Assembly (NCBI GenBank): GCA_964017195.1 | Contig: OZ024889.1 | Location: forward strand, 59,419,858-59,483,857 | Length of the DNA stretch: 64,000 nt | Direction: 5' to 3' | From: Siderastrea radians | Lineage: Eukaryota; Cnidaria; Anthozoa; Scleractinia; Rhizangiidae | Shown here: one piece after another, positions 23,600 through 36,536 of the stretch | How the letters are laid out: each line of letters begins with the position of its first letter | Position numbering within the stretch: position 1 is the stretch's first letter | Position numbers and translations under genes: made by a program | Notes under the pieces: generated by a model | The model's input: only the letters and a program-made list of their open reading frames with translations | The model's database searches: none | What the model was told of the DNA's origin: nothing

Positions 23600-24541
23600 G
23601 CAAAGCTTATAGAACGAGTAATATACATGGTATCTTCTTCTATTTCGTGTATCACGCTCGCTTCCTATGGCACTTAAATAACGAGGCATAACTCACAGGG
23701 CTTCAATAGAAGGAGTAATGGACATAACAGTTAGAACTCTGTTATCAGTTTACGTGATGCTTATAGAACGAGTAATAGACAGTATTATCTCCTTCTATTC
23801 GTGTACCTCGCTCGCGTCGTACGTATTTCTTTCGCGTATCACGCTCGCTTCGTATGGCTCTTAAATAACGTGACATAATCATGGTTGCCTTCCCTTGAAC
23901 AGTTTCACAAGGCTTCAATAGAAGGAGTAATGGGCATAACAGTTCGCTTTTACAACTCTGTTATCAGTTTCCGCGACGCTTATCGAACGAGTAATAGACA
24001 TGATATCGTCTGCCTTTCCCTGAACAGTTTCACAAGGCTTCAATAGAAGGAATAATCGACATAAAAGTTTGCTTTTAGAACTCTGTTATTAGTTTGCGCA
24101 ACGTTCATAGAACGAGTAATAGACATATTACCGTCTTCTCTTTCGACCTCTTTGGTGTATCTCGCTCGCTTCGTACTTACGCTTAAATAACGAGGCTCAA
24201 TCATACTTGTATAGACTATTTATACCTCTACATACGGATCGTGAATCGTAAATGACGGTCTGTATGCAAGGATGACGGTCTGTGCGAAACGTACGGACCG
24301 TCAACCGCAAATGACGGTCCGTACGCAATGATGACGGTCCGTGCGAAATGTACGGACCGTCAACAGTTGACCCTGGCGCGATAAAGAGGTGCACGTTCTG
24401 TATTCGGACTGTAAGTAAGAATGACGGTCTGTGCGAAACATACGGACCGTCATATGCTAATAACGGTCCGTAAGCAATAATAATTATTTAGCTGACCCTA
24501 CGCCATCAATCGTCGGCTTCGAAGGGTAGGTGTTACCGGTA

Positions 24542-24607
<66 letters not shown>

Positions 24608-24965
24608 GGTCCGTGCGAAACGTACGGACTGTCAACTGCAAATAACGGTCCGTATCAGTGCGGCAGTATTGGACATGAGTGGCCTTGTGAATTATGCCTC
24701 GTTATTTAAGTGCCATACGAAGCGAGCGTGATACACGAAATAGAAGAAGATAATATGTCTATAACTCTGTTATCAGTGACGTGATGCTTATAGAACGAGT
24801 AATAGACATATTATCTTCTTCTATTCGTGTACCTCGCTCGCGTCGTACGTATTTCTTTCGTGTATCACGCTCGCTTCGTATGGCACTTAAATAACGAGGC
24901 ATAATTCACAAGGCTTCAATAGAAGGAGTAATGGACATAACAGTTCGCTTTTAGAACTCTGCTTT
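23600..24965. repeat. Irregular repeat field with inverted copies
   Basis: Motifs ATAGAACGAGTAATAGACAT, TCACGCTCGCTTCGTATGG, TTAAATAACGAGGCATAA and AGGCTTCAATAGAAGGAGTA recur with variable spacing from 23600 to 24190 and 24765 to 24965. One block is inverted at about 24685-24765. Between these lie further ACGGTCCGT boxes (24237-24480 and 24606-24650), with flanks different from those of the main satellite. Confidence 0.8.
24541..24606. repeat. (TAA)n microsatellite
   Basis: About 21 AAT/TAA triplets inserted among the ACGGTCCGT boxes. Confidence 0.95.
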
Positions 24966-25388
24966 CTTTAGTTGCATACCCGTTAGAACTACAGCCATAA
25001 CCTACGAAATAATTTTAAGGAAAATGTACGAGACGACACCAGTTTGGGTCACGCCCGCAGTGATTTTCAGTGCATCATACCTGTGGTGGTAGTCTGGTCT
25101 AACGTGTCTACAAGGCGCGGGTTTCTTGAAACTTGTCTTCTTAAAGAGCGCCCTCGTTTTGCTTCTCCGTCTGCTTGCTGGTAGATCAGAACATCACAAA
25201 ATTATTAGAAAAAGGGCAAACATGATCTCTCCTGAAAAGGATAGGCGACAAAGAGCGCTGGGTTCTTGCGTTCACACAGCTTCACGTTAGATTTTTTAAA
25301 GGCAAAATAAAGGAACAAATTGAGCTTTTCCTCTTTAATTCTCCCTTCTTAACTCTTTTCATATTAAATTCTGCCTTCCCGAGGTTCA

Positions 25389-25686
25389 TTAGAGCGGTTT
25401 TCAATTGAGTGTCGAAAGTAATCCGTGTTTTGCTTTGGTTTTGCATTACTAGGCTCTCTGATTGGTTAAAAAATCTCGCGCCACTTTCTCGACCAATCAA
25501 GAGTAAAACTCAAACCAACCAGTCGCGACTTGCTCGCGCTCGCACGTTTTTTCCCGCGCTTGACGCCAGTAACATGTACTTGCTTCGAGTTCTGATTGGT
25601 TCATTGGGTAATTTGTGTTTGTTGTGATTGGCTGGGGTAATTACTTTGGTTTTGGTTTTACGGCACTCATTTGAAAACCGCTCTAT
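25389..25686. mobile_element. TIR MITE, copy 1
   Basis: Starts TTAGAGCGGTTTTCAATTGA and ends with a diverged reverse complement (CATTTGAAAACCGCTCTA). Contains several ATTGGTT/AACCAAT boxes. About 298 bp, non-coding. Confidence 0.82.
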
Positions 25687-25886
25687 GCGGTAGGTAAAGG
25701 TAAAGTCGCGAACGAGCCACAGGAGGCCCACACAGCCTGAGCTTATCCCTGTTTCTGTAGCATGAAGCAACTGAGAGTATTGCTACTGTTTATAATGAAG
25801 TCAATCATTGGTCAACTGAAGACCTACAAAGAGGTTCTAAGCAAAAAAACTTGACAAAACAATCAATGATGTCATTGACCAGAAAG

Positions 25887-26171
25887 TTTTAGAGCGGTTT
25901 TCATTGGGTGTCGGAAAACCAGAACCAAAGTACTAACTCTTACCAGTCACAACAGAAACAAAAAACAAAATGAACCAATCAGAAATAAGCGCACATACCA
26001 GTAATCGGCGTTAATTGCAGGAAAACGAGCAACTCAAGATTGGTTTTGGTTTTACTTTTGATTGGTTGAGAAAGTGGCGCGAGCTCTTTAATTTTAACCA
26101 ATCAGCTGAAAGCGTAGCAAAGCAAAACCAAAAACATTACTTTCGATACTCAATTGAAAACTGCTCTATTA
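25887..26171. mobile_element. TIR MITE, copy 2, opposite orientation
   Basis: Same family as the element at 25389, inverted. It begins TTTTAGAGCGGTTTTCATTG and ends TCAATTGAAAACTGCTCTAT. The two copies are about 200 bp apart, so this region can itself form a long hairpin. Confidence 0.82.
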
Positions 26172-27835
26172 GAACGTTTTTAGTTCTGAGCACTGATATA
26201 AGCGCCCAATAAAAATACCAAAGCTCAAGTTTGCGCAGTGCCAGCTTCGCGCGCGCTTGTGTTCTTTCTCACCCTGACGCGCACACAGGTCATAAAACAA
26301 AAACAAAAACAAAAAAATACACACACCAACACAAACAAAAACAACAACTGCCTAATAACAATTTTAAATAAAGAAGAGAATAAAACAACAGGTTTTTCAA
26401 AGGTAGAAGTGAAGGGAGTAGTATTCATTTCACGGAGTCACCAAGTTGCACGTATGATAAAGCTCTCTGACTGTCTCTGCCATGGCGTCTTCCACTTCCT
26501 TCTTACATCCTAAACCGTCGATGCATTGCCTTTATCACGTTCACTACTACGAGACCATAACACATCACCAGGTTCTTGCTCACAAATCCGTCTCTATGTC
26601 TTAGTCCGGTAATCTATTTTCCTTCAAAAGAGGTTGTAAAATACGTCGAAACCAGACCTATTGGTTATAATAGGTATTACAAAATGGCACATGGGCACCC
26701 ATTACCAAATTCGTTTACTACACCTTTGGTGAAGGGGTGCGCATTTATTTATATTAAATTTAAAAAGACTTCGATAACAGGTTGTAAGAGACGTTGCCTG
26801 CGGCCTTAGTGTAGTACTGTGATGATGATGATAACAGCCAACCAATTGAAAAGAAGCACCACTACATAATAAAGCAGAGGGCCAATTTAGAGCGTATTAA
26901 ATTCTCGTCTTCAATAAAGCCAAACAAAAGCGTACGATACCAACACCAACTTTGTCTCTCTCTGAGATTGCTGTCTTGCACTGTCTTTGTCTTTTCCATA
27001 GAGAAGATAATGAAGAAGTTAACGACGTCTTCCAGTAAGGCTTCTACTTCGACTACTCTACCTAAAATATCAGATTTAGAAGACGAGAGTAACGGATTAT
27101 TGCCAAAAAATTACAAACTTCTTAAGAATGACTTGAGGAGTACAAGTAATAAACATCCAGCGTTATAAAATTCTCCTAAAATTGCATGACCGCTAAGCCA
27201 ATTTAGTCTTACTTACCAAAAGGTTTACAAGCTCTAAACTACTGTTTAACGTTTTTCCTTTTGTGTCGCCGAGTTTTAGTTAGACAGGGCCAAAAAAGTA
27301 ACGTCTTGCGTTAAGAGAAGAAAGAAAGAGAAACAAGAAATACTTTGGCTCTTTACATATTTGAAGAACTGAATACAACTTCAGTGGAACCCCGATATAA
27401 CGAATCCCGAATCTGAACACCAAAGCCAAATACATTTTTGTAAAGTTCAAAGTTAAAATGGCCCAAGGAAATTAATGATTAATAATAGTTGAACTATTTC
27501 CTCTCAATGAGACAAAATAAATTTCGAGATATAATTACCTTGGCTGTAGGTTGCAAAAATAGTCATAAAAATTTTCAGGCCTTCATTGGCGCGAATGCTG
27601 AAGCGAAGTCTTTGTATCTTAAAACACCAGCCACATGTTATTTTGATAGTTTCGACATTCGAGGTTTCTTCTTGATTACAGTCAACCCTGAGGAAAACAT
27701 AACGAATTGAGATTAATAAAAATATTTTCAAGATGATAATTCTAACGTTCCGTACACTCATATTTTGCAAATATTACAAAAACAAGTGTGGACAATAAAT
27801 TTTTCTCTCACCTTTATATTTGCACTAAAGGTCGG
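26172..27835. other. Non-coding stretch with a possible short last exon
   Basis: At 27010-27168 a frame reading MKKLTTSSSKASTSTTLPKI and ending NKHPAL-stop follows a decent acceptor (CTTTTCCATAG). It has Ser/Thr-rich composition but no family match, and it may be chance. Nothing else supported. Confidence 0.3.
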
Positions 27836-29035
27836 CACACACATTGCATTCGCAGTGGACAGTGGCCAAGCTGTTGGAAGATGGGAGTATGGACCCCAGT
27901 CTTTAAAAAGGACGACAGGGCTAACAAAACTAACTACAGGCCCATAACAGTTTTAAACTCAGTAGCTAAAGTGTTCGAATCTCTGCTCAGTAAGCAGATC
28001 AGTGATAACATTGACTCACAGATGTACAGCAAAATGTCAGCCTACAGAAAAATGCATAGCTGCGAGACTAACCTCATACGCGTAACGGAGGACTGGAAAA
28101 AGGCCGTGGACAACAAGGAATGCGTGGCAGTCTTGTCTACGGACATGAGCAAAGCTTTTGTCTCTCTACATCATGCTCTCATGATAAGGAAACTTGAGGC
28201 GTACGGGTTCTCTCATGTATCTTAGCTTAGCGTTCCTACTTTCAAGAAAGAAAAAATCGAGTTACAATAAATGGTGTCACGAGCTCATGGAAAGACCAGT
28301 CAAGGGGATGTCCTCAAGGCTCACGTTTAGACCGCTACTTTGGAACCTGTTCCAAAATGACTTATCTCTTAACGTGCAAACCAGCAATTTGTTCATGCAT
28401 GTACGCTGACGACCACCAGATATATTTCAACGGAACAAGTATCGAGACTGTAGCTTCCTCCCTCAAGAAAGAAACAGAAAACGTATCCCAATGGTACAAG
28501 GATAACCCTCCCCAAGCTAACCCGAACAAATACCAAATCTTAGTCATAGCGCCTCAACGGGGTGACAACAACGCAACGGACACGTGTACCCTATGATGGA
28601 TGACGAACTCTCTTTCAGCGATCATATCAGCGACACATGTAAGAAAGCCAGCCAAAAAGTGGGTGTATTAGCAAGACTCAGAAACCTCATCTCATGTGAG
28701 ACCAAGCTCCACTTAAATCTAACTGCAATAATACCGAATCTAACATACTGCCATATAGTTTGGCACTTCTGCAAAGTGTCTGACCGGGCGTAAACTCGAA
28801 AGAGTACAAGAACGCGCGCTAAGAGCTATTTTTAACTCCAAGACAGATACTTACGATGTTCTTCTAAGCCGTGCAAAACTACCTTCCCTTTACAACAGAC
28901 AGCTTCAGGACATCGCAATCTTAATGTTCAAAGTAAAAAATGGCCTTGCACCTGACTACATAATGGAACTTTTCAGAAACTCGAACAAAGGCTATTCTCT
29001 CTACGACGCGTATTCTTATTGCGCCATATGTGCTA
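27836..29035 (+). pseudogene. Non-LTR retrotransposon reverse transcriptase remnant
   Basis: Broken frames give reverse transcriptase blocks in order: GVWTPVFKKDDRANKTNYRP, then STDMSKAF, then YADDHQIYFN with the catalytic YADD at about 28399-28410. Thumb-region text follows (SFSDHISDTCKKASQKVGVL, then LERVQERALRAIFNSKTDTY). Several frameshifts and in-frame stops separate the blocks, and the 5' endonuclease half is absent, as in a 5'-truncated LINE. The 3' UTR runs to the ATTC microsatellite. CR1/L2-like grouping is inferred from the RT style and the short-repeat tail. No active element. Confidence 0.88.
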
Positions 29036-29307
29036 CTTGAGATCTGACAATTTATTTATGTATCTACTTATCACTTCTTTTATTTTATCTTGTAATTGTT
29101 TCTTAGTTAAGTATAATAATGTATTTGTGAATTTAGAAACTTCTTTTTTAAACGACCTATTCCTATTCTTATTTATTTCCCCTAATTTTAATATAGTAAA
29201 ATATTGTAATTCTTAAATGTATATTGTAAATTTTAATTTATTTTAAGTAGTAGAGTATCCCCAATTAGCTGCCACAAGCTAAATACCCACCCTGACACTT
29301 AAATAAA

Positions 29308-29431
29308 GTAATTCATTCATTCATTCATTCATTCATTCATTCATTCATCCATCCATCCATCCATCCATCCATTCATTCATTCATCCATCCATTCATTCAT
29401 TCATTCATTCATTCATTCATTCATTCATTCA
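29308..29431. repeat. (ATTC)n/(ATCC)n tail of the LINE
   Basis: Tandem ATTC with an ATCC block, directly after AATAAAGTA. Simple-repeat tails are typical of CR1/L2-type LINE insertions. Confidence 0.9.
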
Positions 29432-30245
29432 CAAAAGGAAAGTGTAAGACACTGATTCCATTTTTTCTTTCATTGTCTATTGAGCTTTGAGAACTAGAAA
29501 AACTTGTGAATTAATTCTGGCAATGATTTCGGGTTGGAAGTGTTTTTTTTTGGGGGGGGGGGGTTTCGCAAGGGAGGGGTAGAAAAAGCAAATGTAATTT
29601 TGAAAAAAGGTTTGGAATAATTGACACAAGTTTGAACTTAAATAATCTGATAAAATTATTAAAGGATGGCAATCAGCGAGATTCCAACACTATCAAGTTT
29701 ACCCGGTTCGCTCTGGTTAAGAACTTTCGAAACGTCAACCAATGTTTCCCGGATGCAAATCATTCATCCACCTTACAATGAAACTGTTACAGGCGTTCAG
29801 ACTGTGAAAAACATAAAAAAGATGGCGCGGCAAGAAAAGATATTGAGATGAGACCAAAGAGAGAGCACAAACTGGTGAGAAGGGCGATCGCAAATCCTTC
29901 CTTGGCAATAATGAAGGAAAAATTATTTTACTCACCATCAGACAGACCGCCCATCACGCGAAAGCACTGGTATAATCACCTCATATTCAACAAGCACGAA
30001 TGGAACAATTGTTTACTAAATGCTAATTTTTTTATGTCGATTTTTCGCCATATTTTTGTACAACACTATTACTTAGCGGAAAAACCTTTGAAGGCCGTGG
30101 CACTTGATTTGAAATCCAGTTTTTTTTACAAGGAAAAAGGCAAGATTATTCGCTGATAACCAGCCTAGTAGCCGGGCCTTCTCTTCTCGCTCACACGACT
30201 TGGTGCGACATTTCGTGACGTCACCGAATGATCGAGATTGAGAAT
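29432..30245. other. Non-coding stretch
   Basis: A poly-T/poly-G run at 29546-29572. Short open frames on the plus strand (29666-30156) show no recognisable motif or splice context. Confidence 0.35.
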
Positions 30246-31425
30246 TTAAGGTGGCTCCATACAGTTTTTCAGCGCGCGAGGAATGGGAACTAAATTGGCA
30301 CAAGCACGCGCGCGAGGAGCGCGACAGTCCAAGTCAGATGACATGTGCCAATCAACCTCCCAGGCGAACTTTTCCAAAGTATGATTGAGGCATCCTTATG
30401 GCTTACCTTTTCAAAACCTGTCGAGCACATAGCAGTGAAATTATGAAAAGCCTTTAGTTTAATCGCTTTTGTAGCTGACAGTTGCGGTCCTACGGTTGTA
30501 GGACTGGATTGATTGCGATCTTTAAGTTCAAGCAACACAGAGAGGACTGAAAACGTTGCATGAATTATTATGCGCCTTCAAGAATTATGCGTGAAGAACT
30601 TCTTTCCGTTCTCAACTTGGAATATCAGTGCTGTCCAGGTCAGCTGTCGAGAATCTCTGGGATGAGAAGCTTAAGTTTGTTTGGATCGAGCCTAAGTGTA
30701 AGTAATTTTTTGGAAAAGTGTTTTAGTTTTTGCCTTTCTAACAAGCCGTCTATTTTTTGTCGGGTAAGTTGTCTCTACGGCTCCCACGCCTGCCTTTAAA
30801 TATAAATTAAAAGCTTATTTACGGTATATACTATTTGCTATTCCATGCAGTTATCAAACACGCAAGTAGCCGCTAAGAAACAACGTGGGTCTCGGCAGAC
30901 AAAATATTGAGCTTACAACATAAAAAGAACGAGCTTCCCTGCTTTTCTCGAGTAGCATACCAAAAGATGTTCTAAGAGCAAACATGGCCGCTTTAGTTTT
31001 TTTCTTGAAGAACGGTTGTAATCAGTTAATGGTAAAAATGAAACTGAAAGTGGTTTAATGATTCCGCGTTCTGGAAACTTTAAAGGAAATTTTTTGCTGC
31101 TGGCAATAAAGTGGCGGCTTCGTTCGAGTTTTTATATCGCGAATCGGTATAAATTTTCTTCTTTTTTGTTTGTTTGTTCGTTTCTTTCTTTATTTTTGCG
31201 AATTTTTTGGTCACATGGATCCTTTACAGTAAAGGAAAGTAGTTGTCCACAAAAATGTTGTTCTTTGGAGAGAAAAGCTTTAGAAAAGCTTTTCTACTGC
31301 TTACCCGCGTGCTGTCCACGCTCGTCCACGCAAACAATCTCGTCCCCAGAGCCCGCGAGCATTTACGGTCAGCGGGATCGAAATGCCACGGGCTCGTCCA
31401 CGGGCTCGACGGGCTCTGCAATTCC

Positions 31426-31480
31426 CAGAGGCTGCATTCCTTTTGGTCAGCACCAAGGATGCAAGACCTCTGGGATAATC
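31426..31480. repeat. Short palindromic insertion
   Basis: TTCCCAGAGGCTGCATTCCT and its near reverse complement AAGGATGCAAGACCTCTGGG form a ~50-bp hairpin centred near 31455. Nearly the same sequence occurs inverted at about 35892-35942. Related palindromes sit at 34556-34612 and 35770-35832. Confidence 0.78.
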
Positions 31481-33537
31481 AATGTCAAAATGCTGGCGAA
31501 TCGAAATCTGATTGGCTACTATTTTTTACCGGAAGTCTACGAGAAAGAAGTGTCAAAACAGGAAATAAAAGTACTTAGAATGCTTTTGCTGGACGTTTTC
31601 GAGCACGTCAGGGACGGACAATGGGAAAGAAATCTGAAAATGGGCGATGCAAACTAACAAAGAATCGAAATACAGTCAAATTCAAATTCATGTTAGAGAA
31701 GACGCAAAAAGCTAACTGGTGTCGATTACATGATTAAAACGAAAAAGGCGCCAAAACCTTGTGATATGTTGCAGCGGTTCTTGAGAAAGCTGAATGAATA
31801 CCTGCTGCAAGATAAACGACGCGACGGTTGAAGAAGGAGTACAATTTTTGGTTTAATTCCTCCAATTTCCAGCTCTAAAGTATGGTTCATGGACACTGAT
31901 GGCTTGAAAATTGTTCTCAACATTGTCTAAAGAGGATGGAAGCTGGCAGTCTTTCCAGTGCAGCCGTACTGAGAAGTTAAAATAAGCGGCTTTGTTTTAA
32001 AAATCTGTTCACTCCGCGGAGCCATGTGCAAGTTTGATGGAACAGAAGACAGAATTTAAACTTAAGCTTATTTTGTTGAACTGGAGCCCATAATGTCACT
32101 GTAGCTGAAAAGTGAATGGTAGATTGGATTCTTGAATTAAGTGGTGCAAAAACTGTTGCAGCGACCGGACAGAATGACAAAAACAACGAGAACAGCGATC
32201 CTGTTTATTTTTGCAGGACATCGTAGCTGTCGTATTTGTAAGCTTTGACAGTTTGCAGCTGGCAAGACTGATAAACCTCGTCGAGTGTAGGTAAAAGGTC
32301 TTTCTCTAGTATTAAGATTAAATTGTTTTCACTCAGCTTTGATTGTCTGTGTAAGAAATCGTCCATCCTTGATTGTGATAGATTTTTAATGTTTCTAGCT
32401 GTACTAAAAAGTGGCTGTTCAGTTTGCCTTGATTCATTGAGTTGAATTATTTATAGACCTGTGATACTCGTTAATAAATTGTACCTAAGTCATTTTTTTG
32501 TGTTTATTCTATATGTAGCGTTTTAGTATTTCGGCAAACGAGCTTTCCGTACAAAACTTATAACGTAGTAAAATGTTTACCGACGTAGTGGTGGAGAAAA
32601 CACAACACCAGGACAGTCGAAAGGCGAACATAACACAACGCCTGCTCAGGCACGTTTCATAAATAAATGACCGCTCTACTTTGTCCAAGACCGTTTAATA
32701 GCATCAGTACAGTTGATTTGCTCTGTGTCTTCCTTAATAAATAAGCAGTCGCACTCAAAGCTAATTTTTACGCGTATATGCCGCGCGCTAAAAACAAGGT
32801 CAAGTTTTTTTAAGGTTGATTTCTTGCTCAATTAGACTTTTCAAATTAGTACGCTTACACACTATTCGACTGCTAAAGAACCTCGTCCATGACTATCGTT
32901 TTCTTTCAAGATGTCGCTGAAAATTTGTTAATTTTGTAAAGGGCCGTAAGATGTGAAAGAAAATTTGCGGCGGCACTTCAAACTCCTCGACAATGGCTAC
33001 GTTTTCAGTACCCTTGAAAACGTTCATGCTTGATATTTGTTCTTCTATCAAAAAGTTTAACGAGGATACGGCTACAATAAAAGAGTTAATTTTCTCTTCA
33101 CCACTGTTGTTTAAAAAACACACACAGTCAGACACAAACGTATGGAGGCAGCCAGGCACTGAGAGATCTTCCATATTCACCTGGCAGTACACAAATGGTA
33201 TCTTTACCATCAACAACAACAGTCTTCAGCGCCTCGTATTGGCGTTCTTTGCATTAGAGGTCCGGTCTCCTTTCTGAACTGAATTTTCTAACGCGAAGTG
33301 AAATAAATTTATAGAAACCGGTGCGGCCATCTTCGCGAGACTGCGAGCGGGGATAATTTTCATTTTCACGCGAGTCTCGCGTGAATGTCAATGGCGCCAA
33401 AAACAAGGGGACATCGTAATATTTCGCGCCCTTTTTGTCTTTACACGACCCATAACGCATGCTCAGTTCGCAAACTGTCGAGCATGCGCTTTAAAAAACC
33501 GGAAGCCTAAAAAGTGGCATCCGGTTTTTGATTATCC

Positions 33538-35882
33538 CAGACTTGGCGACTTGGCAGGCCTGGCGGGCTATTTAAAATGGCCGGTATTTGTGGGATTTTC
33601 CCGTACGGTAAACAAACCCGTTGGTTAAGCACAGTACTGCGTGGTTAAGAAAAGACTGTGTGTTTTTGGACAGCCAATACCATACTGTATCTTATTTTAG
33701 TTTGAAAAAAGTTTGTTTTCATCGGTAAAATTGTGAAATTTTGACTTAAACGAGATTTTACGAATTGTGCTTACATGCCCCAGTCGCTTTATTTTATCGC
33801 GAAAGTTGCAAGTGGTGTTTCATTGGTTGTGGGACTTTTATTTTTTCCTCTGTTTTCGCGTCGGCCCAAGAAAATTGTTTCAAATGTGGAAGTCCACGGG
33901 CAAGTGAATTCCAAGGCGATTTATAACGACTTTCTCCCAGAAAGCCTGCTACTCAGGGTAGACTTTGTCGGGTTGGTCAAGTAAATGCTGAATCGCTCGC
34001 TTCTCAGCGCCACAGAAAACAACTCGAGAAAGACAACAACAGGTGTTCGTGTCATATGCATGGCACCGCTTCAGACAAGAGTTAACTGTCAAAAATTCCA
34101 ATAACATTATTATCACTGAGGTAAGTAAAGCTTTCGTTCAATAGAAAAGTCTTAAATTAAGATTTTGGTTTTTATGGAGCAAAACTGCCATTGAACAAAA
34201 ATTATGGTCGGTGTTAGTTGAATCAAAATTAAGCACATGTTTGTAGTAGTGTAACTTTCAACTTGCTTCATTACAAGTTTACAAATTTCCAATTATAAAA
34301 TTTTAAAAGTTCATTGTAAGAGAATAAGGTATCTTTATGAACCGTGACACAGCCGCTTTACGACACTTCGTTGCTGCAAAACAGCTTTAAATAAAAAGCC
34401 TTTCAACCCCAATTTCTATTGAACGAAAACTTTACTTACCTTAATGACATCGCCAAAGACACCGAATTCTTCTTTTAACATCTCCCAGCTCTAAATCGGC
34501 ATTAAGAACAAAATATTCAACACTTTATTGTCCGTTTCGAACACAAATTTCCACAATCCAAGAGCTGTGATCCGTGGAAGGATCGCAGCTCGGGGACGAG
34601 AGTTGAGGAGAATAGTGACGTAACGAACATGCGCAGTGCGTTATTCAGCTCTGACAGAGCTGAATAACGCTGAACGGTCAGCGGTGCGAAACGCGGGCGA
34701 CCGCGCGCGAACCCGACTTGGCGACTGGGCAGGCCTGGCGGGCTATTTAAAATGGCCGGTATTTGTGGGATTTTCCCGTACGGTAAACAGCCCCGTTGGT
34801 TAAGCACAGTGTTGCGTGGTTAAGAAAAGTCTGTGTGTTTTTGGACAGCCAATACCATATTGTATCTTATTTCAGTTTGAAAAAATTTTGCTTTCATCGG
34901 TAAAATGGTGAAATTTTGGCTTAAACGAGATTTTACGAATTGTGCTTACATGTCCCAGTCGCTTTTAATATTTTCTCGCGAAAGTTGCAAGTGGTGTTTT
35001 TATTGGTTGTGGGATTTTTATTTTTTCCTCTGTTTGCGAGTCGGCCCAAGAAAATTGCTTTTTAATGTGGAAGTCTACGGGCAAGTGAATTGCAAGGCGA
35101 TTTATAACGACTTTCTCCCAGAAAGCCTGATACTCAGGCTAAACTTTGTCGTGTTGGTCAAGTGAATGCTGAATCGCTCGCTTGTCAATGCCACAGAAAA
35201 CAACTCGAGAAAGACAACAACAAGTGTTCCTATGAAAAGCATGGCCCCGCTTCAGACAAGAGTAAACTGTCAAAAATTCCAATGACATTATTATCACTGA
35301 GGTAAGTAAAGCTTTCGTTCAATAGAAACGTCTTCAATTAAGATTTTGGTTTCTACGGAGCAACACCACCATTGAACAAAAACTATGGTCGGTGTTAATT
35401 GAATTAAAATTAAGTACATGTCTCCATTAGTGTAACTTTCAACTTGCTTCATTACAAGTTTAAAAATTTCCAATTATAAAATTTTAAAAGTTTGTTGTAA
35501 GAGAATAAGGTATCTTTATGAACAGTGACACAGCCGCTTTACGACGCTTCGACTTGCCGCAATACAGCTTTTAAAAATAAAAAGCTTTTCAACCACAATT
35601 TCTATTGAACGAAAACTTTACTTACCTTAATGATATCGCCAAAGACACCGAATTCTTCTTTTAACATTTCCCAGCACTAAATAGGCATTAAGAACAAAAT
35701 ATTCCACAATTTATTGTCCTTTTCGAACACAATTAACAAGAAACTGACTCATTCAGTAACTCATTCACATTCCAAGACCCAGAGCTGCGATCCGTGGCGC
35801 TGACCGTAATGATCGCAGCTCTGGGGACGAGAGAGGAGGAGAGCAGTGACTAACGAACATGCGCAGTGCGTTATTCAGCTCT
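33538..35882. repeat. Tandem duplication of ~1.15 kb
   Basis: Copy 1 (33538-34657) and copy 2 (34711-35882) align along their length from GACTTGGCGACT(T/G)GGCAGGCC to GCGCAGTGCGTTATTCAGCT. Both keep a 23-codon frame starting MAGICGIFPYGKQ (33577 and 34752) just after TATTTAAA. A second block ending AIYNDFLPES is shared but frameshifted near its start in copy 2. Coding is doubtful. Confidence 0.88.
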
Positions 35883-36536
35883 GTCTTATCCCAGAGGTCT
35901 TGCATCCTTGGTGCTGACCAAAAGGAATGCAGCCTCTGGGAACGAGATTGCCACGCAAAAGGAATCATGAGCATGCGCAACCCCGTAACTTGAAGAATTT
36001 TTATTTTGGTAACGTGAAGAAAAAAGGTGGGTTTTGAGGCATTTTCAAACGCTAATTGCGCCTGTTCCGCGCGGTGAAATTTTTTTTAAATTGGAACATT
36101 TGTAGGATTTTTGTGTTTTTCAGTCATACTAAAGTAAGAGTAATTTTTGTACATGCAGTTCTGCATTAATCGTCGAAAACGGAAATTTACTATTCTGACA
36201 AAACTTATGTACAAAACTTCTCACAGCTTTGCCAGCTGAGACTTCTCAAACGACATCTTTACAACAAAAATAGCGCAAATTCACCGTGTAAAAACCAAGA
36301 AATGACGTGAAGAAACTGGGTAAGCTTAAAAAATGAGCCAAACAACTATATCAGTGGTTGCCATGGAAACGGGCCAGGCCCAGAAATTGTGACTTTTTTG
36401 CAAAGTATAAAGGCTAGGCTAGTTGCTTTTGTAGCTTTTCCCTAGTGAAATGTAAATCAATGTCCTGAAAATCATCAAAAAAGTTATGTATATTTGTCTG
36501 TTGAAACTGATGAGAAACTGTATGGAGCCACCTTAA

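Larger units (their letters stand above)
30246..36536. mobile_element. 6.3-kb TTAA-flanked TIR element
   Basis: The left end TTAAGGTGGCTCCATACAGT and the right end ACTGTATGGAGCCACCTTAA are exact reverse complements. TTAA at 30246-30249 and 36533-36536 fits a TTAA target duplication, as made by Kolobok or piggyBac transposases; the class is inferred from this alone. No transposase frame survives. Inside are a tandem 1.1-kb duplication, short palindromic insertions, and at about 31733-32330 sequence homologous to the TIR element at 16427-18586. Confidence 0.72.

Noticed and set aside
26435..26520. Minus-strand frame reading EVEDAMAETVRELYHTCNLV as a possible last exon
   Set aside because: Too short and unmatched; the acceptor is weak and no partner exon fits.
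32893..33277. Overlapping ~100-codon frames on both strands
   Set aside because: Both lie inside the large TIR element, neither shows a motif, and the two strands cannot both be coding.
34517..34807. 96-codon minus-strand frame (GKIPQIPAILNSPPGL)
   Set aside because: It lies across repeat copies inside the TTAA-bounded element, with no splice context and no family resemblance.
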